NCBI GenBank assembly: GCA_030844895.1
Contig: CM061227.1
Span: forward strand, 75,876,575 to 75,940,574
Origin: Ambrosia x helenae
Lineage: Eukaryota > Streptophyta > Magnoliopsida > Asterales > Asteraceae
DNA: 64,000 bases
Reading direction: 5' to 3'
Both the position numbers and the translations under genes were made by a program. Positions within the stretch are counted from its first letter, which is position 1. Each line of letters starts with the position of its first letter. Positions 1 through 10,618 of this stretch are shown piece after piece. The notes below the pieces were generated by a model. The model made no database searches. It was not told the DNA's origin and saw only the letters and a program-made list of their open reading frames with translations.

Positions 1-1040
1 CACTTTGCTTAAAGGATGAAATCTATATGCTTTAGTCAACAAAAACAATAACTTTGCTTAAAGCCTTCAAAGCTTAGGAGACGTACAAGCTTTTTATCAA
101 GTCAGGTCATATAAAGTCAACCTTCAAGGCAACGTGCTTCACCTTCATGTGCAAGAGGCCTTCCTTCGTACACATGCAACTTTCCTTCTGTCATATGAAG
201 CTCATTTGCTATCTTGCTTAGAAATCGACCATTCGGTCAATATAATAATCCACTATACATCGGGTTAACTTCCCGACATTTGTTCAAAAACGTGACTTGC
301 TAAAAACCTCTGTAAGTGCACCTAGCTACAATCATTTAGTGATACTTAGCTACTTTGTTGATACTTACAAGCATTTAAACTGCCATAGTCATTTGATAAA
401 TGAACCATCTTCTAAAGGCTTGTGCCCAAAACAAAGATATTTCCAAAAAATATTTTACAAAATTATGGGAATATCGTCCAAAGGAGCATACATGTGGGAT
501 ATAGATGGTTTTAATCGCACAACTCGAGATAACTTCGTCAATACAACAAAGAAGCTTTGAAAATTAAGCTCAAAAGGCGAAAACTTAAAAGGTCAATAGC
601 CGATATGCTGAAGCTAATACAAGCTAACAAGGAAAGAAGCAAGTAAGGGAGAAATATCCAGCTCCATAGCTTCCATCCAAATAAGGGCTTAGCAAGCTGC
701 AAAGCTTATCAGCTTAAATCCTTATAAGCTTTCAAGCTCATCAGCTGCTTCCACCAAACTAAGGGCTTATCAGCTTCAATGCCAATAAGCTTTCAAGCTC
801 ATCAGCTTAAACCCCCTAATAAACTTTCAAGATCATCAACTTAAACAAGTTTCAAATTTTATCGGTTTAAACCCTAACACATTCCAAAACTCATTATGCT
901 AAGGTTTGTTTGTTGATATTTATCCTACTTACACGAAGGTATCTACAAATAACAAAGGTTGGAAGAAAGCGCAAAGATAATGAATAGTTTGAGTCTAGTA
1001 TAATGTACATGCATATATACATTAAACTAGACTGGGGGGA
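1..1040 (+). mobile_element. Probable 3' internal region of an LTR retrotransposon
   Basis: This stretch has no credible gene. It is rich in short AAGCTT/CATCAGCTT repeats at about 660-860. It ends in a purine-rich run (ACTGGGGGGA, 1031-1040) directly before an LTR-like sequence with its own TATA box, which is the layout of a polypurine tract and 3' LTR on the + strand. The rest of the element lies off the left edge. The assignment rests on layout only; no retroviral domain is visible. Confidence 0.35.
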
Positions 1041-1850
1041 TGATGATGTAGGGTACTCAATTGGGCCAAGCCCAATAGCCCAAGAAGCCAAAATCACTAA
1101 ATATAATATTGGGTCAAGCCCAAGCCCAATAAGGAAGCCCATTAGGGTTTAACACATCCCCCCTCTATAAATAGAGGGGCAAACCACACAAACAACTCAG
1201 ATTGGTCTGAGTATAAGACCTCCATCACTCTCTCTCTCTCTCTCTAAAACTCTCTCTAGAGTTATTCTCTTTAATAAGACTTTCAGCAGCAGCAGGCTGA
1301 AGCCTTGAAGCCTTCGAGCTGCTGATATGCATTCTTAACAATCTACAACCATGCTGATTCCACATCCAAGCCGGCTCCAACAGCCACTACATGCGGAATC
1401 ACGCTCTGTTACTCGCAAGTCTCAGCCTTCATCAGGCTTACGTGGTTGGTCCCTAGTTGTAACTTGGGATCAAGAGTTCTTCTCTTCAACATCATACTGT
1501 TATTCTTTATCTCTTCTTAAATTAACCAATAATAACAACATTCTGACTTTGGGTTGATCCCAAATCAGAATCATAACAACTAAAATATCAAAACTCTTGA
1601 ATCTCCCATCTACGTTTACAACGTAGAGGGACACCACGACTTGCGTTTGGTGAACCGAAACCCTTTAACCCTTTTACCTCTTCTGACGAGTTCTTTCATG
1701 CTGCTGGTCTAACCCTTTAAGCAGCAGACGAGGTCAGAAGCCTGACGACCTTGGAACGTTCAGACCCTCTCCGGACACATATTTGTTGTAGCAACAGTAA
1801 CCATAAGCACCTGAGAGTTGTACGGAGAGACAATTACCAACTGTCACCCA
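1041..1850 (+). repeat. Putative 3' LTR (Ty3/gypsy-like)
   Basis: It begins TGATGATGTAGGG right after a polypurine tract. It contains GGGCC-type motifs, a clear TATA box and a CT-rich tract after it, as in a plant LTR promoter. The 3' end is approximate: a CA near 1847 is the best candidate, and no second LTR or TSD could be checked inside the window. The short ORFs here look non-coding. Confidence 0.35.
1166..1173 (+). promoter_or_regulatory. TATA box of the putative LTR
   Basis: TATAAATA lies in the context CCCTCTATAAATAGAGGGG, followed about 30 bp later by a plausible start region and then a (CT)n tract at about 1228-1246. The context is a small inverted repeat around the TATA box. Confidence 0.45.
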
Positions 1851-3370
1851 GCTAAATAGTTGGCTTTTGTGAATAGTAGTCGACCAGTCAATTTGTAATA
1901 GTATTAATTATTTATAAAGAAAAATAGTATTAACATATGAACCAAATGGTATTATTTTTTACCAAGTTAACCCAACCAACCCCACAGGTTAAAACAGAAA
2001 TCTTAAACTCAACAACAAGGACATGCGGTGGGGCATAGTGTGCCGGCCCCCATATAAGAACATTAAACGGTGTGTAATGTGCTCAGCATGGGATCCCAAG
2101 TAACGGCAAAGCCAAGCCAAACAAAACCAAATTTATTATATATTTATATTTATATTCAATATCAATATATGCCTGTCGGTTAGATCTTTTTCACATGCCC
2201 CAAACTAGATTAGTTGAACAAGAAGGAAAATTGCAAAAACAATTTCTCACCTACATATACCAAACTTCCCAACCTTATCTTATAGGGTTCATATAATAAG
2301 TACCAATTTGTTTTATGTTTCAAACATTCGAGTAACATAGTATAATTTCATATGATAATATTTTATACTTAAAAACAATAGCATGGTAAACTAAAAAGAA
2401 AAAAGAAAAAAAAAATCAAAAGTTTTGAAATTCGTTACACTTTTAATTACTATAATGATTAGATAAAAACGGCGAAGAAAGGTATAAGAAATGATCTTTT
2501 TCTTCTTATTATACCAAATTTTCTATCGTTGACATGTAGAGTTCGGCTCACGTCTAAGTAGTAAACTGTTTTTTTTTACATGAATGCGTATATACATATG
2601 ATATTCAAGTAACATCACGCGACATATATTAGACTATACTACATTAAGTTTAAAAGTAATTCATCCGGGTACCCTCTACCTTTCTAGGGGTGTTGGCCCA
2701 CCCAGTTAAGGTAACCCAAAACGGGTAGTGGCCGGGTTGGTGTTGCAGTAGTCATTTGTGGTAGGAGAGATATAGAGAGAGAAAAGTGTAAAAGGTGGTG
2801 TCTATGGTTGAGAGTAGTGTTGCCTTCAAATAGGTATTTTAGGATAGTGTGGAGGCACTACTTGTGTGTATTTTTTTTTTCTTCTTATGTCTCTAGAGTC
2901 TCTGTATCTGGGTTATGCTTTTTCTTTGAGTTTTTGGTCGGAAAATATTAAGTTTTGTGGTTCCGGTCGTATTTGTGTTAAATTTCGGTTGTTTATGTTG
3001 TATTCAGACGAGTTTTCTACTAGTCAGAGTTTCGTTTTAATAAATGTTTGGCCTCTTATAAAAGAATAAAAATAATTTTGATCTACTTTTTTTTTTCTTA
3101 ATTTATAAATCACCGAACGAATTATTGCGAGAAAATATGGATGGATGGATGGTGAAATCTTGAGCACACCTAAAGGTGCGACCAACTTATAGGGACCACA
3201 ATATAAGCAAGTCCAAATATTGAAAAAGTAAGTAGAGATTTGTGTTTGAAAAAAGCTGTAATCATCCCCCATGAAACTGATTTTGACCACTAAAAGTCCA
3301 ACAAATCTCATGACAATCACATCATCATAAACAACTTTTCTAATCCTATATTTTTGTGTCATATGATATA
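1851..3370. other. Intergenic, no recognisable feature
   Basis: AT-rich DNA. Short open frames at 2866-3069 (+) and 3024-3362 (-) have the low-complexity composition of random frames and no recognisable domain. I see no gene or clear repeat boundary. Confidence 0.4.
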
Positions 3371-4393
3371 CTAGCTGATTACCCCGGGAAGGTCCCGGGG
3401 TTGAAAAATTTAATATGATTTAATAAAAAATGATAAAAAAATGATAAAAAGAAGAAAACTCAAATCACGAAAAGCGTAAATAACTTAAACATAATCAATC
3501 TTAGTTAAAAAAACATTTATTTAAAAAGTTAAAAAAAATAAAAAGCATAAACCATATTAAACATAATACAATATTAAAAGGATAACCTTCAACATATAGT
3601 CATCTTCACGTAATTTAAAATATGTTACAATTTGACTTTGACTTATATAGATGTAGAATTCATGATGGGGGTTGAAAAATATAACACTTCTAATAATATT
3701 AATACTAATAGTAATAATTATTACTCTTGTAATTAAATAAATAAAAAAATAACCTTGTTATAAGGTGACACCATGTGTTGCAGTGTTGCGTGATTCGTTC
3801 TACTAACTTCTCTTGATGAAGTATACCTATCCATCTTTAGAATAGTAAAATTCCAATGATAGCATGGCAATTGGGCTGAATTTCAACATCGTAGATAAGA
3901 ACCTGGTTTAAAAGAAAAAACATGATTAATGAATAACCTGAACACTTTGTGTGTTTTTTTTTCTGTATGAACATAACCCCACAAAAAATAGTCGTTTTTT
4001 TTCTCCGTTTTTTATAAAGCACTATGGTACTCGTTGGAAAGATAATAAAACGCTCGTTAATTTGGTGTAATTTTTTTATTTAAAAAATCTCGAATATAAA
4101 AGATATTAACGTTTAAAAATTATGGGAGGAACATAAGAGAGAAAAATTTAAATTTGTTGTTAAATTCTTTTTTCCTAAAATAACTCAATTTAATTTTAGT
4201 AATTGAGAGATAGAGAGATAAATTTAAGGTTTTATGTTTATCTTTTTTTAATTAAAAAAGGAAATAATTCAAAAAACATTAAAATCTTTTAAATTATGAT
4301 GCCACGTGGCAGTTTTATGGAGAGGATGAAGGCATCATTGCACGTCACGTCAGCAATGTTCAATTCTTTTATATATATTAATAGATTAATAGA
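3371..4393 (-). mobile_element. Non-autonomous Helitron-like element, copy 1
   Basis: Read on the minus strand, the element starts with TCTATTAATCTATTAATATA. It ends with a GC hairpin (CCCCGGGACCTTCCCGGGG), a short spacer and CTAG, followed by T. The flanking bases are A on the 5' side and T on the 3' side. This is the Helitron signature: 5' TC, 3' hairpin plus CTRR, insertion between A and T. It encodes no Rep/helicase. Its internal segment at about 4010-4110 (actcgttggaaagataataa) recurs in the elements at 5924, 9635 and 13031, so they form one family. Confidence 0.7.
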
Positions 4394-4622
4394 TTTTATA
4401 TGGCACGAGTCAAATAAGCATTTTGGGTTCTTTACCATTACAATTTTTTTAATTATATTTTTAGCAAGAGCGTTAAGCCCCTTCACTTGCACACGATTGT
4501 TTTAGATTATACCTTTAAAAAAAGTAATAACTTAAAACCTAACACAAACTATGAAAGCATTTGTAGCATTAAGATATTTTTATTATAGAACCGAGTAAAA
4601 CTTTTAATTATAATAAACTAGA

Positions 4623-4869
4623 GAGTTAAATGCCAATTTCGTCCCTGAGGTTTGGGCCAGTTTGCCACTCCAGTACAAAAGTTTTTTTTTTTTTTGCAAT
4701 TCCTTACCTGAGGTTTGGATTTTTTTTTGCCAATTTCGTCCTTTTCACTAACCTAGTTAAAAAATCTCGTTAAGGCTAGGGGTAGAGTTGTCTTTTTGCC
4801 ACTTTAATGAAGGACAATTTTGTCATTTAATACCCTATAATTATTTTAATTAAAAAAGAAAACTATCAG

Positions 4870-4925
<56 letters not shown>

Positions 4926-5919
4926 CAACCAAATCTGAACCAGAAACCACCGTCCATTTTGGGTTTCTGAAATACTATTGAAGGAACGACCATTTTTTTT
5001 CCAAGGAAAGGTAAAGTTTCACCCTTTAAATTATATCGTTGTCCAAAGAGAAAAAGGACTGAACTATTCTAGACAAGTGATATAATTCCAATAACGTAAA
5101 ACAACAATTCTTTCTTTTTGTCAATTTGCCTCTCCCACCACCCCACTCACTTAAAATAATTAACATCCACCATCATAACAAACACACACTTTTGTATTGA
5201 GGTGAATTTCTGTCGATTGAAACTGATTCCGGTTTGGGAGGTGGCTTGGTTGGTAGCAGTCACGATAGAGATGATGACGAAGATGATGATTGTTGGTTCG
5301 GTTTGAAGTTCAGGGTGGTGGTTCGATGGGTTGTAGGTGACGGGTGACGGGTTTTTATGGTGATGTTAGCCGTGGTTAAGGTGGTAGGTGTAAGACGACG
5401 ATGGGTGGGTTTTCGATGAGGTTGATGTTCGGGTCAGGTGGTCAAGCAGTGTTGTTGATTGGTTTTGTTCTCGGGTCAGATCTGGTCCCGGTTGTTTAGA
5501 TCTTGAGTCAGATATGGTTTGGTTGGGTTGATTGCTAGATAGGTTGCAGATAGTTGAGATGGTTGGAGATAGTTGTAGTTATATGTTGGGTTATGGATTT
5601 ATTGTAGATGATGATGATGATGATGATGACTGATGAGTAAGGGATAGATCTGTTGTAGATGATGATGATGATGAGTAGGGTATGGATCTGATTGGGTTAT
5701 ACATATAAAAAGAGAGTTAAAAATTTAAAAATAAAAATAACTAGGTAAATGACTATAATACCCCTGAGTTAACAGAAAAAATAAACCCAGTTAGTGAAAA
5801 GGACGAAATTGGCAAAAAAATCCAAATCTCAGGTATGGAATTGCAAAAAAAAAAAAAAAACTTTTGTACTGGAGTGGCAAACTGGCCCAAACCTCAGGGA
5901 CAAAATTGGCATTTAACTC
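4623..5919. mobile_element. Mutator-like element (non-autonomous MULE)
   Basis: Long terminal inverted repeats of about 140 bp (about 4623-4765 and 5775-5919) begin GAGTTAAATGCCAATTT and end AAATTGGCATTTAACTC. They are flanked by a perfect 9-bp duplication, TAAACTAGA, at 4614-4622 and 5920-5928. Long TIRs with a 9-bp TSD are diagnostic of the Mutator superfamily. The interior has a (TC)n tract (4872-4925), (GAT)n runs (5609-5672) and no transposase. A captured host fragment (Pack-MULE) is possible but not recognisable by eye. Confidence 0.85.
4872..4925. repeat. (TC)n microsatellite
   Basis: About 50 bp of nearly perfect CT/TC repeats inside the MULE, interrupted once by CCTC. Confidence 0.9.
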
Positions 5920-5923
5920 TAAA

Positions 5924-6581
5924 CTAGATTATATTTCGAAAGCTTTCCGAAATAGAAAAATCTAATATGAAGTGTTAAAATATGTGTTATGATATAACAT
6001 TGAAATTGATGTACTAAAATATAAGAAAACAACAATTCTAATCATTTGAATAAGAATGAAAATGTATATTAAAAAGAAGATATATGTTTGGATGAGGAGC
6101 AGATCGAGCTAGAAACAACGATTGCAGGACGTAATTAGGTCTGTGGTTTTGAAGATGTGATTTTTTTTTTTTTGGAAATGACTGGTTTTAACATATTCTG
6201 CTCTAAATGAAAATAAAATTTATATTTACTGGTTTGAACATGATTGGTGACTTGTCTATACATGATTAATGAATTACCTGAACACGTTAATTTTTTTCCT
6301 CTATAAACAAAACCCACAAAAAATCATTTTTTTTTTGTTTTTATATAGCACTATAGTACTCATTGGAAAGATAATAAAACACTTGTTAATTTGGTGTAAT
6401 TTTTTTTTAAATCTCGTATATAAAAGTTATTAACGTTTAAAAATTTTGGTGGGAAACATGAGAGAGAAAAAGACCTTCAAAGGGAAATAAATGGGAGGAT
6501 ATCACGTGACACTCTCAAAAGGGGATGATGGTCATTAAATGTCATGTTAGCTTTAGTGTTTTCTTATATTAATATACTAGA
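5924..6581 (-). mobile_element. Non-autonomous Helitron-like element, copy 2
   Basis: On the minus strand it starts TCTAGTATATTAATATAAG (5' TC preceded by A). It ends with a weak AT hairpin (TTTCGGAAAGCTTTCGAAA), then TATAAT and CTAG before T. Its interior at about 6261-6460 matches copy 1 at about 3921-4110, including the actcattggaaagataataa segment. The MULE at 4623-5919 inserted across this element's CTAG terminus, so the MULE's 9-bp TSD carries the Helitron end. Confidence 0.65.
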
Positions 6582-6670
6582 TACTAAATAATTTGAGTTA
6601 TTACACAAAAATATTTTTTTTATAAAAGTAATATGAAATACTTGAATATGCAAAAACGAGTCACCATATA

Positions 6671-7067
6671 GGATATGTTTGGCAAAGAGCTTTTAAAAAC
6701 TTTTAGGAGCTTCAAGCTTCAATATTTTAATAAAAAAGCTCATACTTAATAAAAAACATTGTTTGGTTGAAGAGGCTGGAAGCTTTTAGGTTAGAGAAAA
6801 AGCTCTATAGTGAAAAGCTACTAGTAGTATTTTTTAAGAAAAATCTCTACTAACTACAAGCTTTTAATTAATAAATGATACAAATACTCATTCTATTTTA
6901 AAATAAAATAAAAACCTTCTCTACAAGCTTTAATTATGCCCATTTTGGTTATTTTATACATTTTATTAAAAGCTCCAGCTACTCTGCCAAACACCAAAAT
7001 ATATTTAAAAAGCTTCCAGCTACCAGCGTTCAGCTACCAGCCTCCAGCTAATTTTACCAAACATACC
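6671..7067. mobile_element. MITE (TIR GGATATGTTTGG)
   Basis: About 400 bp with imperfect terminal inverted repeats: GGATATGTTTGGCAAA on the left and TTTTACCAAACATACC on the right. It has no coding capacity. The flanks are TA/TATA on both sides, so the TSD length is ambiguous and the superfamily (Stowaway-like or other) is unsettled. The interior is rich in AGCTTTTA and CCAGCTACCAGC motifs. Confidence 0.6.
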
Positions 7068-7105
7068 TATAAACTGGTTAGTGTGGGACAAACAAGACTC
7101 GTTTA

Positions 7106-7597
7106 GAGCATGTTTGGCTTTCCATTTCCACACCTCCTTTTAATTTATGACTTATCCAATAAGTTATAAGTTAAAACAAAGTGTATGGATGGTTGTTTAG
7201 AGCATTCACAACCCATCCACCAAATCTCCTCCATCAAATTACACTAAAAATCACTACTTTACCCCTAAATCTTCTCTCTTCTAATTAAAATAATCATACT
7301 TTTATCATTACATTTTCTCTCTCCTCACTCACAACTACTTACAAAAATATTAAAATATATATAGGGGTGAACAGTAGCTTTTCATATTTAGGGTGGAACA
7401 GTTAAATATTTTCTCTCTCCTCCACTCACAACCACTTACACTCACCCCATATAATTTGATGAACACACTCACTTACATTTGGTGGATGGGATGTGAGGGC
7501 TCTTAAAAAGTAACTTATAGGGGATTTTGTGCTTTGAAAAGTAGAAATTGGGAGAAAAGTTTTAAGGAGAAATGAAGAAGGAGAGCCAAACATGGCC
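7106..7597. mobile_element. Tourist-type MITE, outer, interrupted
   Basis: Inverted ends GAGCATGTTTGGCTTTCC and GGAGAGCCAAACATGGCC are flanked by TTA on both sides (7103-7105 and 7598-7600). A 3-bp TTA TSD is typical of PIF/Harbinger (Tourist) MITEs. A second Tourist-type element is inserted at 7200-7502, so the original was only about 190 bp. Confidence 0.65.
7200..7502. mobile_element. Tourist-type MITE nested in another
   Basis: Terminal inverted repeats GAGCATTCACAACCCATCC and GGATGGGATGTGAGGGCTC are flanked by TTA (7197-7199 and 7503-7505). About 300 bp, non-coding. It sits inside the MITE at 7106-7597. Confidence 0.7.
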
Positions 7598-7984
7598 TTA
7601 GTTAGACATGTTGGGGGGACAGGGCGTCACCCGAATTGGTTACGGGTACCTTACTATCAGCACGGTAACACCGTCACCACCGGTGCTGGTGTAGGGGTCC
7701 CGTAAACCGTTTTCTGGTTCTATTTAACGGGCTGGTAACCGTGTGTTTTTATTTTTGACGTAAATATAATTCTATTTTTTTTTGTGTAAACCTTTTCTTT
7801 TGTTAGTTTAATCACCATTTTTGTTATTGTTTTTTTTATTTAAACCGTGTGTTTTTATGGTATTTTTATGGTTCCTATTAAATTTAAGTAAAGCATAAAA
7901 ATAAATTAAACCATAATTAAATAAAAAACATAAACAAAAACATAAAACATAATTAAAAAAGATTAAAACATAAAAAAAGCTAAA
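7598..7984. other. Intergenic, repeat-like
   Basis: Contains a GGTAACACCGTCACCACCGG-type segment that looks like a decayed repeat, followed by AT-rich DNA. No gene and no clear boundary seen. Confidence 0.3.
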
Positions 7985-8001
7985 AGTTAACGCATGAGTT
8001 G

Positions 8002-8205
8002 TCATGTCTGAACATGGTCAAACGTACCGTGGTGATGAACCTCAGAGGTCACCTGGGTGAACTCCATAGCCAACTCCGGCACAATGCCCGGGTGCCGCCT
8101 CATGGTGCACTCGTAGTAGGTGGTCCACCGATCACATTTATTGTTGAGATCGCTCCATTTTTGTTGAAGTGTGTTTTCACTACCGTGATATGGTGGTTTA
8201 TACAC
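8002..8205 (-). pseudogene. Trihelix/Myb-SANT-like protein fragment, copy 1
   Basis: A 67-codon fragment with no proper start contains HGSENTLQQKWSDLNNKC and later EVHHHGTFDHVQTW-like residues. The pattern (a KW.D.N core, then an F.H...W segment) resembles the plant trihelix/Myb-SANT-like domain found in PIF/Harbinger accessory proteins and annotated GST-T3-like proteins. The identification is from memory of the pattern and is weak. The flanking frames are closed, so it is a relic at most. A near-identical copy lies 705 bp downstream. Confidence 0.3.
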
Positions 8206-8706
8206 ACAAAATTCTTAACCGTATTGCATTTTATGACCGTTAAATGATACCAGTATTAATGCACGTAAATATTTTTTACCGTACCGGTGGGACAGTTTAT
8301 AAGAAAGTAAATAAAAGTCTAACCGTCTGGTGGTAAAATAATAAAACCGTTTGAATTTAACGAAAAAGGTTTAAGTAAAAAAAGGATTTTCTTAGAAGCA
8401 CCCCTCCCCCCTAAAACAGGTAGGAGTGTGTGTGTGTGGGGGGGGGGGAGTCCACTGGCGTGGGGCTTTGAGGGGGGACACATGGCACTTTTTTATTGGG
8501 TCTTGCATTTATTGATTGATTTATCTTTTTTTTTTAATTTATACAATAATATTATTCTTTCCCTTCCCCCCCCCACCCTCCCCCCTAAAACAGTCCGTAG
8601 TGTGTGTGTGTGTGTGTGTAGGGGGGGGGGAGTCCACTGGCGTGGGGCTTTGAGGGGGGACACATGACACATCACCCAGGTGACCTATGAGTTAACGCAT
8701 GAGTTG

Positions 8707-8910
8707 TCATGTCTGAACATGGTCAAACGTACCGTGGTGATGAACCTCATAGGTCACCTGGGTGAACTCCATAGCCAACTCCGGCATAATGCCCGGGTGC
8801 CGCCTCATGGTGCACTCGTAGCAGGTGGTCCACCGATCACATTTATTGTTGAGATCGCTCCATTTTTGTTGAAGTGTGTTTTCACTACCGTGATATGGTG
8901 GTTTATACAC
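8707..8910 (-). pseudogene. Trihelix/Myb-SANT-like protein fragment, copy 2
   Basis: Second copy of the fragment at 8002-8205, produced by the 705-bp tandem duplication. It shows only a few codon differences (for example a Y to C change in the WTTYYEC segment). There is no start codon context and no continuation in frame. Confidence 0.3.
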
Positions 8911-9634
8911 ACAAAATTCTTAACCGTATTGCATGTAAAATTCAATTTTATGACCGTTAAATGATACCAGTTTTAATGCACGTAAATATTTTTTTACCGT
9001 ACTGGTGGGACAGTTTATAAGAAAGTAAATAAAAGTCTGACCGTCTGGTGGTAAAATAATAAAACCGTTTGAATTTAACGAAAAAGGTTTAAGTAAAAAA
9101 GGATTTTCTTAGAAGCACCCCTTCCCCCTAAAACAGGTCGGAGTGTGTGTGTGTGGGTGGGGGGGGGGGGAGTCCACTGGCATGGGGCTTTGAGGGGGGA
9201 CACATGGCACTTTTTTATTAGGTCTTGCATTTATTGATTGATTTATCTTTTTTTTAATTTATACAATAATATTATTCTTTCCCTCCCCCCCCCCAACCCT
9301 TCCCCCTAAAACAGTCCGTAGTGTGTGTGTGGAGGGGGGGGGGGGGGGAGGGGGAGTCCACTGGCGTGGGGCTTTGAGGGGGACACATGGCACTTTTTTT
9401 TTATTGGATCTTGCATTTATTGATTGATTTATCTATTTTTTTTTTAAATTTATACAATAATATTATTCCTCCCCCCCCCTATTTCCCCTCTTCCACTCCT
9501 TACAATTTTCACACAAGAGCCCCACATATGCCACATGACGCTACATGCCCCTCTTTCTCCGTATGGTCTAAAAGTCTTCAACCTAAACAAGTTTAAAGTA
9601 AACCCAAACCCTTCAATTTCACATTAGTTTCGTA

Positions 9635-10361
9635 TCTATAACTTATAATAAAAGAATTGAATATTGATGATGTGTCATTCAATGGAGGCTTAAGAAAGCC
9701 ATTTTAATGACATGACATTCAAGAAGGCATTCTCCTCTTTGAGTGTGTCATGTGTCATGTCATGTGGCAAATTAGAAATAAATAAATAATAATATAAAAC
9801 ATAATCTACTAAATTTAAATTGAGTTATTTTAGAAATAAAGAATTTAAAAACAAGTTTAAATTTTTCTCTCTTATTTTCCTCCCATAATTTTTAAACGTT
9901 AATTTCTTTTATATACGATATTTTTTAAAGAAAAAAGTTACACCAAATTAACGAACGTTTTATTATCTTTTCAACGAGTACCATAGTTCTATATAAAAAC
10001 GGAGAAAAAAACAACTATTTTTTGTAGGGTTTCGTTCATACGGGAAAAAAAACACAAAGTGTTTAGGTTATTCATTAATAATGTTTTTTCTTTTAAATCA
10101 GGTTCTTATCTACGATGTTGAAATTCAGCTCAATCGTCATACTTTCATTGGAATTTTACTCTTTTAAAGATGCATATGTATACTTCATCAAGATAAGCTA
10201 GGAGAAAGAATCGCGCAACACTGCAACACATGGTGTCACCTTATAGCAAGGTTATTTTTTTATTTATTTAATTACATGGGTAATAATTATTATTATTAGT
10301 ATTGGTATTATTAGAATTATTATATTTTTCAACCCCGAGACGCTATCGGGATAATGATATC
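9635..10361 (+). mobile_element. Non-autonomous Helitron-like element, copy 3
   Basis: Plus-strand orientation. The 5' end TCTATAACTTATAATAAAAG follows an A and is like that of copy 1. The 3' hairpin CCCCGAGACGCTATCGGG (10333-10350) is followed by a decayed terminus near 10361 with no clean CTAG. Its interior at 9937-9990 is the reverse complement of the shared segment in copies 1, 2 and 4. The element ends about 260 bp upstream of the formin start codon, so it occupies the proximal promoter. Confidence 0.6.
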
Positions 10362-10618
10362 CTTAAAACGAATCCGATATGGGTAAATAAAGGTAAGGTA
10401 AAATAAAAGATGGAAATTAAACAAGGGCCGTACAAAACAAAACAAAACAAAACCTCAACTGCCTAACGCAGGGATTCCTTGGAGTAGCATTTAAGACTAT
10501 TATTTCACTCCCACCACCAAACAGCCATCAATAGTTATAATTGCATCAGAAAGGTGAATTCATACATACATGCTTTCATCATTTCAGGCATCTCATTATT
10601 CTTCACAAAAGCATAGTA

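Larger units (their letters stand above)
7985..9480. repeat. ~705-bp tandem duplication with G-run subrepeats
   Basis: Unit 1 (about 7985-8668) and unit 2 (about 8690-9388) match at an offset of 705 bp, with few substitutions. Each unit holds a protein-like minus-strand fragment. Each also carries a ~190-bp subrepeat with a (GT)n tract, a run of 9 or more G, the motif AGTCCACTGGCGTGGGGC and a run of 8 or more C. A third partial subrepeat runs to about 9480. Homopolymer lengths differ between copies. This looks like a local tandem duplication of a decayed repeat. Confidence 0.75.

Noticed and set aside
8428..8675. Open frames in both strands across 8428-8675
   Set aside because: They run through GT and G/C homopolymers, are duplicated with the 705-bp repeat and have no domain.
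10541..10618. Upstream Met as formin start
   Set aside because: It would place 26 residues ahead of a strong signal peptide; class I formins begin with the signal peptide, so 10619 is preferred.
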